From JACPSX01 sp035288405 [NCBI: bacterium] (lineage in GTDB: Bacteria > JACPSX01), in assembly GCA_035288405.1 (NCBI GenBank), contig DATEAK010000070.1:1-18520 (forward strand): DNA of 18,520 nucleotides. Direction: 5' to 3'. The notes under the pieces were generated by a model that saw nothing but the letters and a program-made list of their open reading frames with translations, ran no database searches and was not told the origin of the DNA. Both the position numbers and the translations under genes were made by a program. Numbering within the stretch: the first letter of the stretch is position 1; each line of letters begins with the position of its first letter. Positions 1-7,279 of this stretch are shown piece after piece.

Positions 1-792
1 GCCGGAGATGAAGCTCGACAACGGGGACCCACCGCCGGTCAGGTTCAGGTATTCGAGCCATAGGGGGATCAATAAACCTGCACCAAGGACTCCAATCCAG
101 AAGGGTGCGGCCAGGGAACCACGGGTTACCATGCGGACGGACTCGGGTGCCCTGGCATGGTTCACGGAGAGGTAAAAGTAGATGAGCAAAAGCTCCAGGA
201 GGATGGAAACCATGTCGGCCCCGATCCACTTGTGCATCGCTTCCAACAGGAGCTGGTTTCCCTGCAGGGATACCACGGAGACGAGCAGGCCGATTCCCGT
301 GGAAAAGGCGGACGTAATGAAAAGAGCCGGCAGGATGGAACTGTTCCACATGGGTCGACCTGTCATCAAGGCCAGCATGACGCCGGTGTAGGCAGCCACG
401 CCCAAGGCAAGCACAACTCCGAGGCCGTCCAGAACCGGCTGAAGCTCCGGAAGCTTTCCGCTTTCGGTGGTCAGTCTGAGGAGGCTGTTGACCAGGCCGA
501 AGAGAATAAAGAGCGCTAGAATCCAGGTACCCCGGGAAATCCAGGACACTCTGAGTTGTCGGAGAGCAAAGAGAAAATGGGACCGGCGGCCCAGATCCCA
601 GAGCAAGAAAAGAGTGCCCAGTATCACCAAGAGGGTTCCGACGATGATTCCCAGGTTGGCCAGGAGACTTTGGGCGGAAGAAAAAGCCTCGATGGCTCCC
701 ACTGCGAATGAGCCCGACCCGAGACCCGCCAGGAAAAGGTAGAGGATGACCTTCCAGCCCCAGCTCCTTTGCCACAGTGGGTTACTCGACAT
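1..792 (-). CDS. NrfD/PsrC-type membrane subunit (partial, cut by left edge)
   Basis: This is the membrane anchor of a molybdopterin/FeS/NrfD oxidoreductase, which in this family exchanges electrons with the quinone pool. The frame starts at an ATG (792-790) overlapping the 3' end of the upstream FeS gene by 11 bases. It stays open to base 1, giving 264 visible residues; the C-terminus is missing. The protein begins MSSNPLWQRSWGWK, followed by hydrophobic segments at about residues 15-35, 44-66, 88-102, 120-145, 155-175 and 190-210, with another beginning near 235. The glycine- and alanine-rich first helix (FLAGLGSGSFAVGA) is typical of NrfD subunits. Gene order (catalytic, FeS, membrane) supports the call. 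The substrate is unknown. Confidence 0.88.
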   Translation of the reverse strand, partial: MSSNPLWQRSWGWKVILYLFLAGLGSGSFAVGAIEAFSSAQSLLANLGIIVGTLLVILGTLFLLWDLGRRSHFLFALRQLRVSWISRGTWILALFILFGLVNSLLRLTTESGKLPELQPVLDGLGVVLALGVAAYTGVMLALMTGRPMWNSSILPALFITSAFSTGIGLLVSVVSLQGNQLLLEAMHKWIGADMVSILLELLLIYFYLSVNHARAPESVRMVTRGSLAAPFWIGVLGAGLLIPLWLEYLNLTGGGSPLSSFISG

Positions 793-1459
793 CTTCTCCC
801 CTTCCTGTGCTGAGTGTGGTGCCGGGAGTCAGGTAGTACACCTGCGGGTCGCTGGGGTGCCCCGGGAGGAGTTGGAAGGCACGGCCGGAAGCAACCAGTA
901 AGGACACCGTACTCTTGGGGTCGTCGAGATCTCCGAAGAAGCGGCCTTTGGTCATGCAGTTGATCACGCAGGCCGGTGTGGCTGCCCGGTCCACTCCCGG
1001 CTTGAGTCCCTTTTCTAATCCCTGCTCGATCCGCTCCTGGCAGAAATCGCATTTCGTCACGGTCTTTACGCGGTGCCGCTTATAGGCCAGTTCCTCGAAG
1101 ACCGAAAGTGTCTCGTAGTATCCGGTTTCCTCTTCGTAAAAATACCGGGCACCGTAGGGGCACGCCAGCACGCAAGCCCGGCACCCCATGCAGATCTCGG
1201 AATCGACATGGACAATGCCGTTTTCCAATTTCTGGGTGGCTCCGGTGGGGCAGACTTTTTCACATTCCGGTTCTCGGCAGTGCATGCACTGGACCGGTAG
1301 GGGAATCCTCCTCACGGCGGGAAACTTCCCGATGTCCTTGACTTCAACCCGGCACCAGGTGATCCCCGGAGGGGTGCCATTTTCGGACTTACACGCCATC
1401 TGACAGCCGGCACATCCGATGCAACGGGCCAAATCAATGACCATTCCCCATCGAGCCAC
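782..1459 (-). CDS. Four-cluster [4Fe-4S] ferredoxin subunit (DmsB/PsrB/NrfC-like)
   Basis: This is the electron-transfer subunit of 225 residues that should link the catalytic subunit to the NrfD anchor. Sixteen cysteines fall into four groups: C13/16/19/23, C58/61/66/70, C90/93/96/100 and C137/140/164/168. This is the standard four-[4Fe-4S] pattern of DmsB/PsrB proteins, including CMGCRACVLACPYGAR. The start is taken as GTG at 1459, one base after the TGA of the upstream gene, with a GGGTAGGA-like ribosome site inside that gene's end. An internal ATG at 1444 would still keep all cysteines. There is no Tat signal, consistent with a cytoplasmic partner. Residues 185-225 lack cysteines and show no membrane segment. 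Confidence 0.93.
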   Translation of the reverse strand: MARWGMVIDLARCIGCAGCQMACKSENGTPPGITWCRVEVKDIGKFPAVRRIPLPVQCMHCREPECEKVCPTGATQKLENGIVHVDSEICMGCRACVLACPYGARYFYEEETGYYETLSVFEELAYKRHRVKTVTKCDFCQERIEQGLEKGLKPGVDRAATPACVINCMTKGRFFGDLDDPKSTVSLLVASGRAFQLLPGHPSDPQVYYLTPGTTLSTGRGEDVE

Positions 1460-1460
1460 G

Positions 1461-4061
1461 TCAATTCCTACCCTGATGATCCCGGTAAATTTTTACTTTG
1501 ACGCAAAGATCCAGGTTCATGTTGGCTGGATCTGCGTGATCCATATCCAATTCCAGGAGTTCATTGAAGCGGACCCCTTTCCCCTTGGCTTTCGGCAACC
1601 CCTGGGCCCAATGTCCCATGCAGCCGGCGACGGCTAAAGCCTCGGGGTTGATCCCCTCGCTGAAATTGACCTTGCCCTTTGCTGTACGTCCGTAAATCGA
1701 TTCCACCCAGATCACATCGCCGTCCTTCATGCCCTTCTTTTTCCCCACCAAGGGATGGATGGTAATGTTGTAGGTATAGGGATTCATCTGAGAAGCTTCA
1801 TCCAGCCAGGCGTTTTCCATGGTGGCGGAGTTGGTGTGCAGGACATCCCGGTAGTAAAAAGCGTAAAGATCGAACTCCGGGTCTTTCACCTCGTGGGATG
1901 GGCAGGGGTGCCAGTCAGGAAGCGCTTCGTAGTGGGAAAGGTCTATGGGGACATCGAAGTTTTCCAGAACCTTCTTGACCTTTGCTCCGGTCTTTTTCAC
2001 GAACTCCATGTAAACGGGGACCCGACACTTGTTGTGGGTCCGCCAGTACACCTCTTCCGGTTTCTTGGGCCACGTAATGACCCCGTGCTCTTTGAACCAA
2101 CTCAAACCGCGCTCCTCGCCGAAATTAGACTTGAGGTGCAGGTCGGCCAGTTCTTCCCGGGTGGTTTTTCTTTCCGGCGGCAGCACGTAGGAAGGTTGGA
2201 GCCCGTACATAACATTCAAAATGGCGTTCAGCTCTTTCGTGATTCCAATCCGGTCGGCCAGCTCCAGCATGAATTCGCCGTAATCCCAGCGCTCATACTG
2301 CCGCGGCACTACGGGCTGTCCGATGGCAAAACCCCAATCGCCCATACCGGCCGGGTGGTTGAGGATGGGGGGCGAATTCGGCAGCGTATCGTAACGCTCC
2401 ATGTAGCAGGTGTCCGGCAAAACAATGTCCGCAAAATCGGTGAATTCATTGAGGAACAGGTTGGATGAGACGATAAACGGGATTTTCTTGATGGCCTCAA
2501 TGACGGTTTGCGGATTCCCCATCGTCATCACGGGGTTGGAGCCGTAGTTCAGCATGACTTCCGGCCGGTAGGAGAGGTTGAACTTGGTCCAGAGTTCTTC
2601 CTGGTCGGCGGAGACCACATAAGGCGAAGACTGCCCCAAGGGGTGGATCTCTTTAAGACCCATGGTTTGGGGCGGAGCCGGGTCTCGAGGCGGATAAATG
2701 CGATGAGGAGTCAACCAAGTTCCGGGGCAAAGGAGACCGTCCGGTGCCGGCTTGGGCGCAAAGGCAGGCCGTCCACTGTCCGGGTGACCAAAGGAAACCG
2801 GGTTAAAGCCCAGGCAGCCTCCCACCACATCGGCGCATCCCACCAACTGGTTCAAGAGTTCGATGGAGTAGCAGGTCTGCGCGGAGTTTTTGTGGCCCTG
2901 AGCACCCCGGAACATGACCGCCGCTACCGGGCGGAAGGGGTACTCCTTGCCTTCAATGAGGATCGTGCTCCCGATGCGGGCGTGCTCTGCAAACTCTTTG
3001 GCCAGCCTCCGGATGGTTGCAGCGGGAATGGTGGAAATTTCTTCGGCCTTCTCGGCCGTGTAATTCTTCACGTGTTCCTTTAGAAGAGCGAAGGCAGGCT
3101 GGCAGCGATTCCCCCGAACTTCGTAGACGCCTTCCAGTGCGTAGTCCATGACGTCCGTAGCGTCAAAACATTTCGGCGCGCCGGCCTCGGAGTCCCAGAC
3201 CAGAGGTTTTCCGCTTTCCGGATCCGTCACGTAGTAGCCGTCCGGACCGATCAGGTAAGGGGCGTTGGTATGCTTCTTAAGGTATGCGGCGTCGTAGATT
3301 CCCAGCTCGTTCAAGAGAGTGTTCACCATGGCCAGGGCCATGGCCCCGTCCGTTCCCGGCCGGATCGGTATCCACTCCGTGGACTTGGCTGCCGCGAAAC
3401 TACACATGGGGTCTACGACCACCAGCTTCATACCTCTTGCCCTGGCGTCGGCGGCCTTTTGGGCGTTGCTGTTGGCGGCGTGGCCGGCGGCATGGCCCTT
3501 GCTGGAACCAAAATAAACGGCATACTGGCAGTAGTCGAAATCAGGCACGACAGACCATGATCCGTGAAAAAGCCCCGCCGCAAAGTGGGCCCCGTTGCCG
3601 CAGTGCAGCCCGCCGCCCGACGAAGAGTGGTTGGGTGTGCCGAAGGCCGCGGAGAAGGATACGCTAACGCCCCTTTGGATGCTGACCGTGGTGGTGGTCG
3701 CCATCATGAACAGTTTCTTGGGATTATCCTGGCGGACCTTCTTTAGTTTCTCGGCAACGGTCGCGAGGGCTTCTTCCCAGGTGATTTTTTGCCACTTCGG
3801 ATCGACGCCGATCCCTTTTTCCGGATTGGTTCGCTTCAGTGGAACATTGACCCGGTTGGGATCGTACAGAGTCATGATTCCCGCCGTACCCTTGGGGCAG
3901 AGCCTCCCCATGCCGATGGGACTGTCGGGGTTCCCTTCGATTTTTCTGACGACGCCGTTGACGACGTGGGTCAAAATCGAGCAGGCGTTGTAGCACTCGC
4001 CGCATATGGTGGGGATCCAGCGATCTTCTTGGTCTACCGTCTTGTGCAAATCTTGGCTCAT
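1461..4061 (-). CDS. Molybdopterin (Mo/W) oxidoreductase catalytic subunit
   Basis: This is the large catalytic subunit (866 residues) of the DMSO-reductase superfamily, binding bis-pyranopterin Mo or W. Residues 14-55 hold the N-terminal [4Fe-4S] motif, with C20, C23, C27 and C55. HSSSGGGLHCGN (145-156) makes C154 a candidate metal ligand, by position only. PMCSFAAAKSTEWIPIRPGT resembles the cofactor-binding core, and the C-terminal part fits a molybdopterin dinucleotide-binding domain. The open frame extends upstream to 4172. The ATG at 4061 is preferred because it overlaps the moaD-like stop as ATGA, follows a GGGTGAT ribosome site and begins just before the cysteine motif. No twin-arginine signal precedes the cluster, so a cytoplasmic location is inferred. 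The substrate cannot be read from the sequence; PhsA/PsrA-like enzymes are the nearest general comparison. Confidence 0.92.
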   Translation of the reverse strand: MSQDLHKTVDQEDRWIPTICGECYNACSILTHVVNGVVRKIEGNPDSPIGMGRLCPKGTAGIMTLYDPNRVNVPLKRTNPEKGIGVDPKWQKITWEEALATVAEKLKKVRQDNPKKLFMMATTTTVSIQRGVSVSFSAAFGTPNHSSSGGGLHCGNGAHFAAGLFHGSWSVVPDFDYCQYAVYFGSSKGHAAGHAANSNAQKAADARARGMKLVVVDPMCSFAAAKSTEWIPIRPGTDGAMALAMVNTLLNELGIYDAAYLKKHTNAPYLIGPDGYYVTDPESGKPLVWDSEAGAPKCFDATDVMDYALEGVYEVRGNRCQPAFALLKEHVKNYTAEKAEEISTIPAATIRRLAKEFAEHARIGSTILIEGKEYPFRPVAAVMFRGAQGHKNSAQTCYSIELLNQLVGCADVVGGCLGFNPVSFGHPDSGRPAFAPKPAPDGLLCPGTWLTPHRIYPPRDPAPPQTMGLKEIHPLGQSSPYVVSADQEELWTKFNLSYRPEVMLNYGSNPVMTMGNPQTVIEAIKKIPFIVSSNLFLNEFTDFADIVLPDTCYMERYDTLPNSPPILNHPAGMGDWGFAIGQPVVPRQYERWDYGEFMLELADRIGITKELNAILNVMYGLQPSYVLPPERKTTREELADLHLKSNFGEERGLSWFKEHGVITWPKKPEEVYWRTHNKCRVPVYMEFVKKTGAKVKKVLENFDVPIDLSHYEALPDWHPCPSHEVKDPEFDLYAFYYRDVLHTNSATMENAWLDEASQMNPYTYNITIHPLVGKKKGMKDGDVIWVESIYGRTAKGKVNFSEGINPEALAVAGCMGHWAQGLPKAKGKGVRFNELLELDMDHADPANMNLDLCVKVKIYRDHQGRN

Positions 4062-4441
4062 GAGATCACCCGGCTGGTATGGTACACCGTCGCGGAACTG
4101 GGACGGTGGTTGCCTTGAGAACACGATCCCCCGGAAATGGCCGGCATGATGAAGATGTCCACCTTCTGACAAGCAGCGATGTTTCCGTTCAGCGGTACCT
4201 CGAGATGGAAACTGTCCGTTGCTTCTCCGTTCAGCACAATGTTCACGAAGGGCTGAACGATGCCGTCGGACCGCATCAGGTTGGCACTGAAATCAGGGCC
4301 GTATTGCCGGCACAAAACACCGAGGAGCTCTTTCAAAGTACAGCCTTCCCGCACTTCCAGCGCGACGGAAGGGGAATTTCCCACCATGTCCCGGATGACT
4401 CCGAAGAAAGTAACTTTAACCTGCAATTTCGCGCGCTCCAC
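4058..4441 (-). CDS. MoaD/ThiS-family sulfur carrier-like protein with C-terminal tail
   Basis: This is a beta-grasp protein of 127 residues. MoaD proteins normally donate sulfur from a C-terminal Gly-Gly thiocarboxylate during molybdopterin synthesis. The sequence reads VKVTFFGVIRDMVG at the N-terminus, has VNIVLNG near residue 70, and reaches VDIFIMPAISGG, with the Gly-Gly at 104-105. Unlike ordinary MoaD it continues for 22 residues beyond Gly-Gly and stops in an ATGA overlap with the oxidoreductase start. The start is GTG at 4441, five bases after the upstream stop. Its place next to a Mo/W enzyme suggests a dedicated cofactor or maturation role. Without trimming it could not form the canonical thiocarboxylate, so it may be a precursor or a non-canonical carrier. 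Confidence 0.82.
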   Translation of the reverse strand: MERAKLQVKVTFFGVIRDMVGNSPSVALEVREGCTLKELLGVLCRQYGPDFSANLMRSDGIVQPFVNIVLNGEATDSFHLEVPLNGNIAACQKVDIFIMPAISGGSCSQGNHRPSSATVYHTSRVIS

Positions 4442-4446
4442 AAAAC

Positions 4447-5484
4447 CTACTTTCGGGTTCCCGGGTAAAGGCGGTCGAGTTCTTCGGGAAAGCTGCTCTG
4501 CTGAATCTTCCGGATGATCGGGTCGTACAGAAAAGCCCGGGGGTCGAGGTTCTTCGCTTCGGGTCTCTGTTCTGCCAGCCCGTCATAGACCGTCTTCATG
4601 CCCGCCGGGTCCAGCACGAGCGAGGGGATGAAATTGGGGGTGAAGAGACGATATGTGTAATCGAGGACTTCCGGGTCTTTGATCCGCGCATACTTGCTCA
4701 AGGTCTTTTTCGCCATGTCCGGGTAGGTTAGGAGGTGGCGGATCCCTTCCATCACGGCTTTGAGATACCTCGTCACAATCTCCTCATGGGAGGTCACGTA
4801 CTCTCTGGTGGCGATGACCGACATGTTGGTGAAGGGCAGATCGCTCTTTCCGAAATCCAGGAGAAGCTTGAACCCGAGCTTCTGGGCTATCAAGCCGTGC
4901 GGGTCTGAAATCGATCCGCTGGCCAGAGCTTTGGATTCCATGCCGGCCAGAATCCCCGCATTGTCCCCCATCGCTACCAATTGCACGTCTCCGGGATTCA
5001 GACCCAGATTGTGCAGTCCCACCCTGGCGGAAAAGACCGAGGCGCCCGTAAAAGTTTGGATGCCCATTTTTTTCCCGATGAGGTCCTTTGGGCCGGTGAT
5101 TTCCGGACGGACGATGATTTTGAAGTTGAGTCTGTTGTGATAGGTGCCGACGACGACCAGGTCGGCTCCCCCCAGGTTTGCCAGGGTCGTCGATGTGCCC
5201 GAAAGGATGGCGAACTCAAAGGATTTCGATAAAAGCCCCTGGATCGTCGGGGTCCCGCCGCGCAGCAGGATAAGCTCCGCATCGACGCCGTGCTTTCTGT
5301 CGAGGCCTGCTTCCTTGCTTGTCCAGACGGGAAGCACAACGGCACCGAGAGTCGGATAAGCGACTCTTACCTTGGTTACTTGCGCAGAAGAAACTCCCAT
5401 TCCGCCCCAAACGGTGAGCCATGCCAATACGAAGACGGTCAGACACAGAACATGCGCTCTCTCGATAGTCCTTTTCCGATTCAT
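4447..5484 (-). CDS. NMT1/SsuA-type ABC transporter substrate-binding protein
   Basis: This is an exported solute-binding protein of 345 residues. The N-terminus has basic residues, a hydrophobic core (VLCLTVFVLAWLTVWGGMG) and a likely signal cleavage after SSA. The mature part opens VTKVRVAYPTLGAVVLPVWTSKEAGL and continues through GLLSKSFEFAILSG and GPKDLIGKKMGIQTF, as in the NMT1/THI5/SsuA family for nitrate, sulfonate, taurine and pyrimidine-like ligands. The ATG at 5484 follows AGGAGG at 5497-5492 with seven bases between. It is the first gene of the oxidoreductase operon. No permease or ATPase gene is visible nearby, so it may feed a transporter encoded elsewhere, act as a sensor, or deliver the enzyme's substrate. 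The ligand is not identifiable. Confidence 0.9.
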   Translation of the reverse strand: MNRKRTIERAHVLCLTVFVLAWLTVWGGMGVSSAQVTKVRVAYPTLGAVVLPVWTSKEAGLDRKHGVDAELILLRGGTPTIQGLLSKSFEFAILSGTSTTLANLGGADLVVVGTYHNRLNFKIIVRPEITGPKDLIGKKMGIQTFTGASVFSARVGLHNLGLNPGDVQLVAMGDNAGILAGMESKALASGSISDPHGLIAQKLGFKLLLDFGKSDLPFTNMSVIATREYVTSHEEIVTRYLKAVMEGIRHLLTYPDMAKKTLSKYARIKDPEVLDYTYRLFTPNFIPSLVLDPAGMKTVYDGLAEQRPEAKNLDPRAFLYDPIIRKIQQSSFPEELDRLYPGTRK

Positions 5485-5689
5485 AGGCTCTCCTCCTCTG
5501 GGCAGATCTGCGATTGGAGCTTATGGGCGTTCGAAATATTTTCAACGTCCCTGGCTGGGAAGTAAATGGATGGTTTGCATTATTTTCATGGTCTGGATTG
5601 ATTATCGGATTTCAAGACGTTAGATGGATTGGGAGATTTCCACCTGAAAATCGGCTCCACCCAATGGTTCTCGTGCAGGAGGAGAGAGC
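5485..5689. other. Intergenic region upstream of the oxidoreductase operon
   Basis: These 205 bases lie between the GST-like gene and the operon headed by the substrate-binding protein. They are more AT-rich than the flanking genes on the operon side and should hold the operon promoter. Only weak -35/-10 candidates are visible on the minus strand (TTGAAA-like elements), none convincing. I see no hairpin with a T-tract that would terminate the GST transcript, so read-through is possible. No small coding frame has a convincing ribosome site. Confidence 0.4.
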
Positions 5690-6292
5690 TTACCGTTCCA
5701 GGTTCTGGAGGCTCGGGCGTTGCCGGAGGCGCTCGATGTAGGCCCCCACATTTTTGAAATGAGCGGGGACTTTGATCCCCAGTTCTGCAAGCATGATGAT
5801 CCGCGGGGCGTGGGCTATATCCGCGAGGCTGAAGTCCTCCACCAGGTAAGAGCGGCCCTCCAGATGCTTTTCAAGTCGCTCTAAATGCTCCAGGATACGA
5901 GAGCGAAAACCGACCAGGTCTTCTTCTCCGAAGGTCCTCCAGCCTTTCTGGTGGATGAAGATCATCTCGGCGGGGCGTCCGAAGTTGTTGTCCGTGTCGT
6001 CTTCCCACAGGCGGATCTGCGCCCGGCGCACCGGGTCCTTTCCCAGCAGGGGCGGATCGGGGTGGAGGTCCTCCAAGTACTCGTTGATGATGGTTGAGTC
6101 GTAGACGATGGTTTCTCCATCCACCAGGGTAGGCACGGAGCCGTTCGGATTGAGGGTGAGATATTCCGGGCGGTCATTCTCATCCGCCCGCAAGTTGACA
6201 AAGATCGGTTCCCAGGGAATGGTTTTTTCGGCCAGTGCGATCCGCACCTTCTGACACCAGGGTCAGGTGGGCCAGTGGTACATCCGGATCAT
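5690..6292 (-). CDS. GST-like selenoprotein with in-frame TGA (predicted Sec) in a UxxC motif
   Basis: This is a glutathione S-transferase-fold protein of 200 residues if TGA at 6265-6263 is read as selenocysteine 10. The N-terminus then reads YHWPTUPWCQKVRIALAEK, placing Sec where thioredoxin-fold GST and glutaredoxin-like proteins carry the first cysteine of CPxC; C13 is the second. Downstream are NPNGSVPTLVD (cis-proline loop), YDSTIINEYLE (glutathione-binding region) and an all-helical C-terminal domain with FSLADIAHAPRI. The ATG at 6292 overlaps the yqeB stop as ATGA and follows a strong GGGAGGGGG site, so ribosomes are clearly delivered upstream of the TGA. Starting downstream of it, for example GTG at 6247, would lose the first strand and redox motif. 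A stem-loop suited to SECIS follows. A nonsense mutation or sequencing error of a TGT/TGC codon is the alternative. Confidence 0.85.
6234..6248 (-). promoter_or_regulatory. Candidate bacterial SECIS stem-loop downstream of in-frame TGA
   Basis: Read on the minus strand, GGTGCG-GAT-CGCACT forms a six-pair stem (five Watson-Crick plus a terminal G-U) closing a GAU loop. The loop begins 20 bases after the TGA and its first base is G. Published bacterial SECIS models ask for a small apical loop with a G in the first two positions, about 16-37 bases after UGA, so this fits. The lower stem does not extend cleanly. This comes from manual pairing, not a fold computation. Confidence 0.55.
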
Positions 6293-7233
6293 GATTGCCC
6301 CCTCCCGGAGTGATTTTGCCCCCGCAGCCAGTTCAGGATCGCTTCCAGAACGCTGCCCGAGATCGTGCGGGCTTTGTCGGAAATCGTATAGCAGTAGGTC
6401 GGGTCTCCGCGCGGATCGATGTCGCCGACTTTGAGTCCCTTGGTGACCGTGAGACCCGAGTACAGAAGACCGCGCAGGACTCCGTCGATCTGGACGCGGA
6501 TATCCTCATCCCCCACGCGGGCCACTCGCTCTCCTTTCCAGACTATGTCGCCGATCTCCCGCTCGGCGACATAGACACCGTTGACAGGAGATTTGAGGAC
6601 TCTCTCGGTGCTGTAGCCTCCGATGGTTCCAGGGATCCCCGTGTCCGGATCCGCTTCTCGATCGGTCCAGATTCTTCCCAGGTTGTGGCCGCGGTTCGTT
6701 TCAATGACGCAGTGAACATCCACGTCCAGACGCAGACCCGGTCCCAGCCCGACCACAAAAGGCGCATCGCTTGCCCGAGTTCCCAGGTTCCTTTTGGCCA
6801 TCCGGGCATCGACGATGACACGAGGATTCATTTGCTTGCGGATCTCTGCCTGAGAATCGACGAGAACCGGAATCTCTCCCCTGGCCCAGAGAGACGACGC
6901 CTCGCGGATGTCTGAGATCAACTGTCCTCTCACGCCCTCGACCACGATCTGTCCGGTGTAGACGGCCGTGCAGAAGGAAACACCGCGCCGCACGGCCAGA
7001 GGCTTTGCAATTTCCGTAATGCAGACCTTGAATCCGCAACGGTTCAGGCGATGGGCCGTGGCGCTTGCCATTTCTCCCCCGCCCAGGATCAGAACAGCTT
7101 GGTCTCCGAATTCCAAAACTCCCTCCACTTCCTCTAAGGACCCTATCAGTTTACCACGAACTGGTTCCGGTTCTGAAGCGTCAACACCGAGGTACAGAGG
7201 GAGGAACAGCTTTTCGCGGGTTTCGCCCTGCAC
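6289..7233 (-). CDS. yqeB: YqeB/EF2563-family selenium-dependent molybdenum hydroxylase system protein
   Basis: This protein belongs to the family associated with selenium-dependent molybdenum hydroxylases and orphan SelD (YqeB, EF2563); its exact biochemical step is not established. A Rossmann-like segment (AVLILGGGEMASATAHRLNRCGFKV) begins near residue 46. EIAKPLAVRRGVSFCTAVYTG follows, then VIVDARMAKRN, then the signature VIETNRGHNLGRI with GIPGTIGGYSTERVL, and a C-terminal part with GLTVTKGLKVGDIDPR. The frame opens at a GTG (7233), giving 314 residues, but the family core starts about 45 residues later. TTG at 7116, behind GGAGGGAG, is an alternative start giving about 275 residues. It is divergent from the XRE-ImmA gene and overlaps the GST-like selenoprotein gene as ATGA, which ties both to selenium metabolism. 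Confidence 0.88.
   Translation of the reverse strand: MQGETREKLFLPLYLGVDASEPEPVRGKLIGSLEEVEGVLEFGDQAVLILGGGEMASATAHRLNRCGFKVCITEIAKPLAVRRGVSFCTAVYTGQIVVEGVRGQLISDIREASSLWARGEIPVLVDSQAEIRKQMNPRVIVDARMAKRNLGTRASDAPFVVGLGPGLRLDVDVHCVIETNRGHNLGRIWTDREADPDTGIPGTIGGYSTERVLKSPVNGVYVAEREIGDIVWKGERVARVGDEDIRVQIDGVLRGLLYSGLTVTKGLKVGDIDPRGDPTYCYTISDKARTISGSVLEAILNWLRGQNHSGRGQS
6298..6306 (-). promoter_or_regulatory. Strong ribosome binding site setting the GST start upstream of the TGA
   Basis: The minus strand reads GGGAGGGGG here. The GGAGG core lies eight bases before the ATG at 6292, inside the last codons of yqeB. It decides the start of the GST-like gene and so makes the TGA at 6265-6263 a true internal codon. 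A second in-frame ATG at 6283 also lies before the TGA, so either start gives the same conclusion. Confidence 0.75.
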
Positions 7234-7251
7234 CCTGGAATATCGTTACGA

Positions 7252-7275
7252 AATATGTTAATTTAATAACGTATT
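7252..7275. promoter_or_regulatory. Inverted repeat, candidate operator in the divergent promoter region
   Basis: AATATGTTA and TAACGTATT face each other across a six-base AT spacer, with eight of nine bases complementary. The repeat covers the spacer and -35 region of a possible plus-strand promoter and sits between yqeB and the XRE-ImmA gene. A related half-site (TAACATATT) recurs at 8616-8624, upstream of hicA. Binding by the adjacent XRE protein is inference. Confidence 0.5.
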
Positions 7276-7279
7276 GTTC

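Noticed and set aside
1755-2468. 237-codon plus-strand open frame
   Set aside because: It is antisense to the well-supported oxidoreductase gene, has no family features, and is typical of GC-rich shadow frames.
4062-4172. N-terminal extension of the molybdopterin oxidoreductase to 4172
   Set aside because: This stretch is the MoaD-like gene in another frame. The ATG at 4061 has ribosome-site and overlap support and lies at the proper distance from the FeS cysteines.
5690-6247. A shorter GST-like gene starting at GTG 6247
   Set aside because: It has no ribosome site and would delete the first beta strand and the redox motif, while the ATG at 6292 has a strong site and an ATGA coupling to yqeB.
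6263-6265. TGA read as tryptophan under an alternative genetic code
   Set aside because: TGA ends several intact genes in this window (yqeB, the MoaD-like protein, the oxidoreductase, DUF58), so the code is standard.
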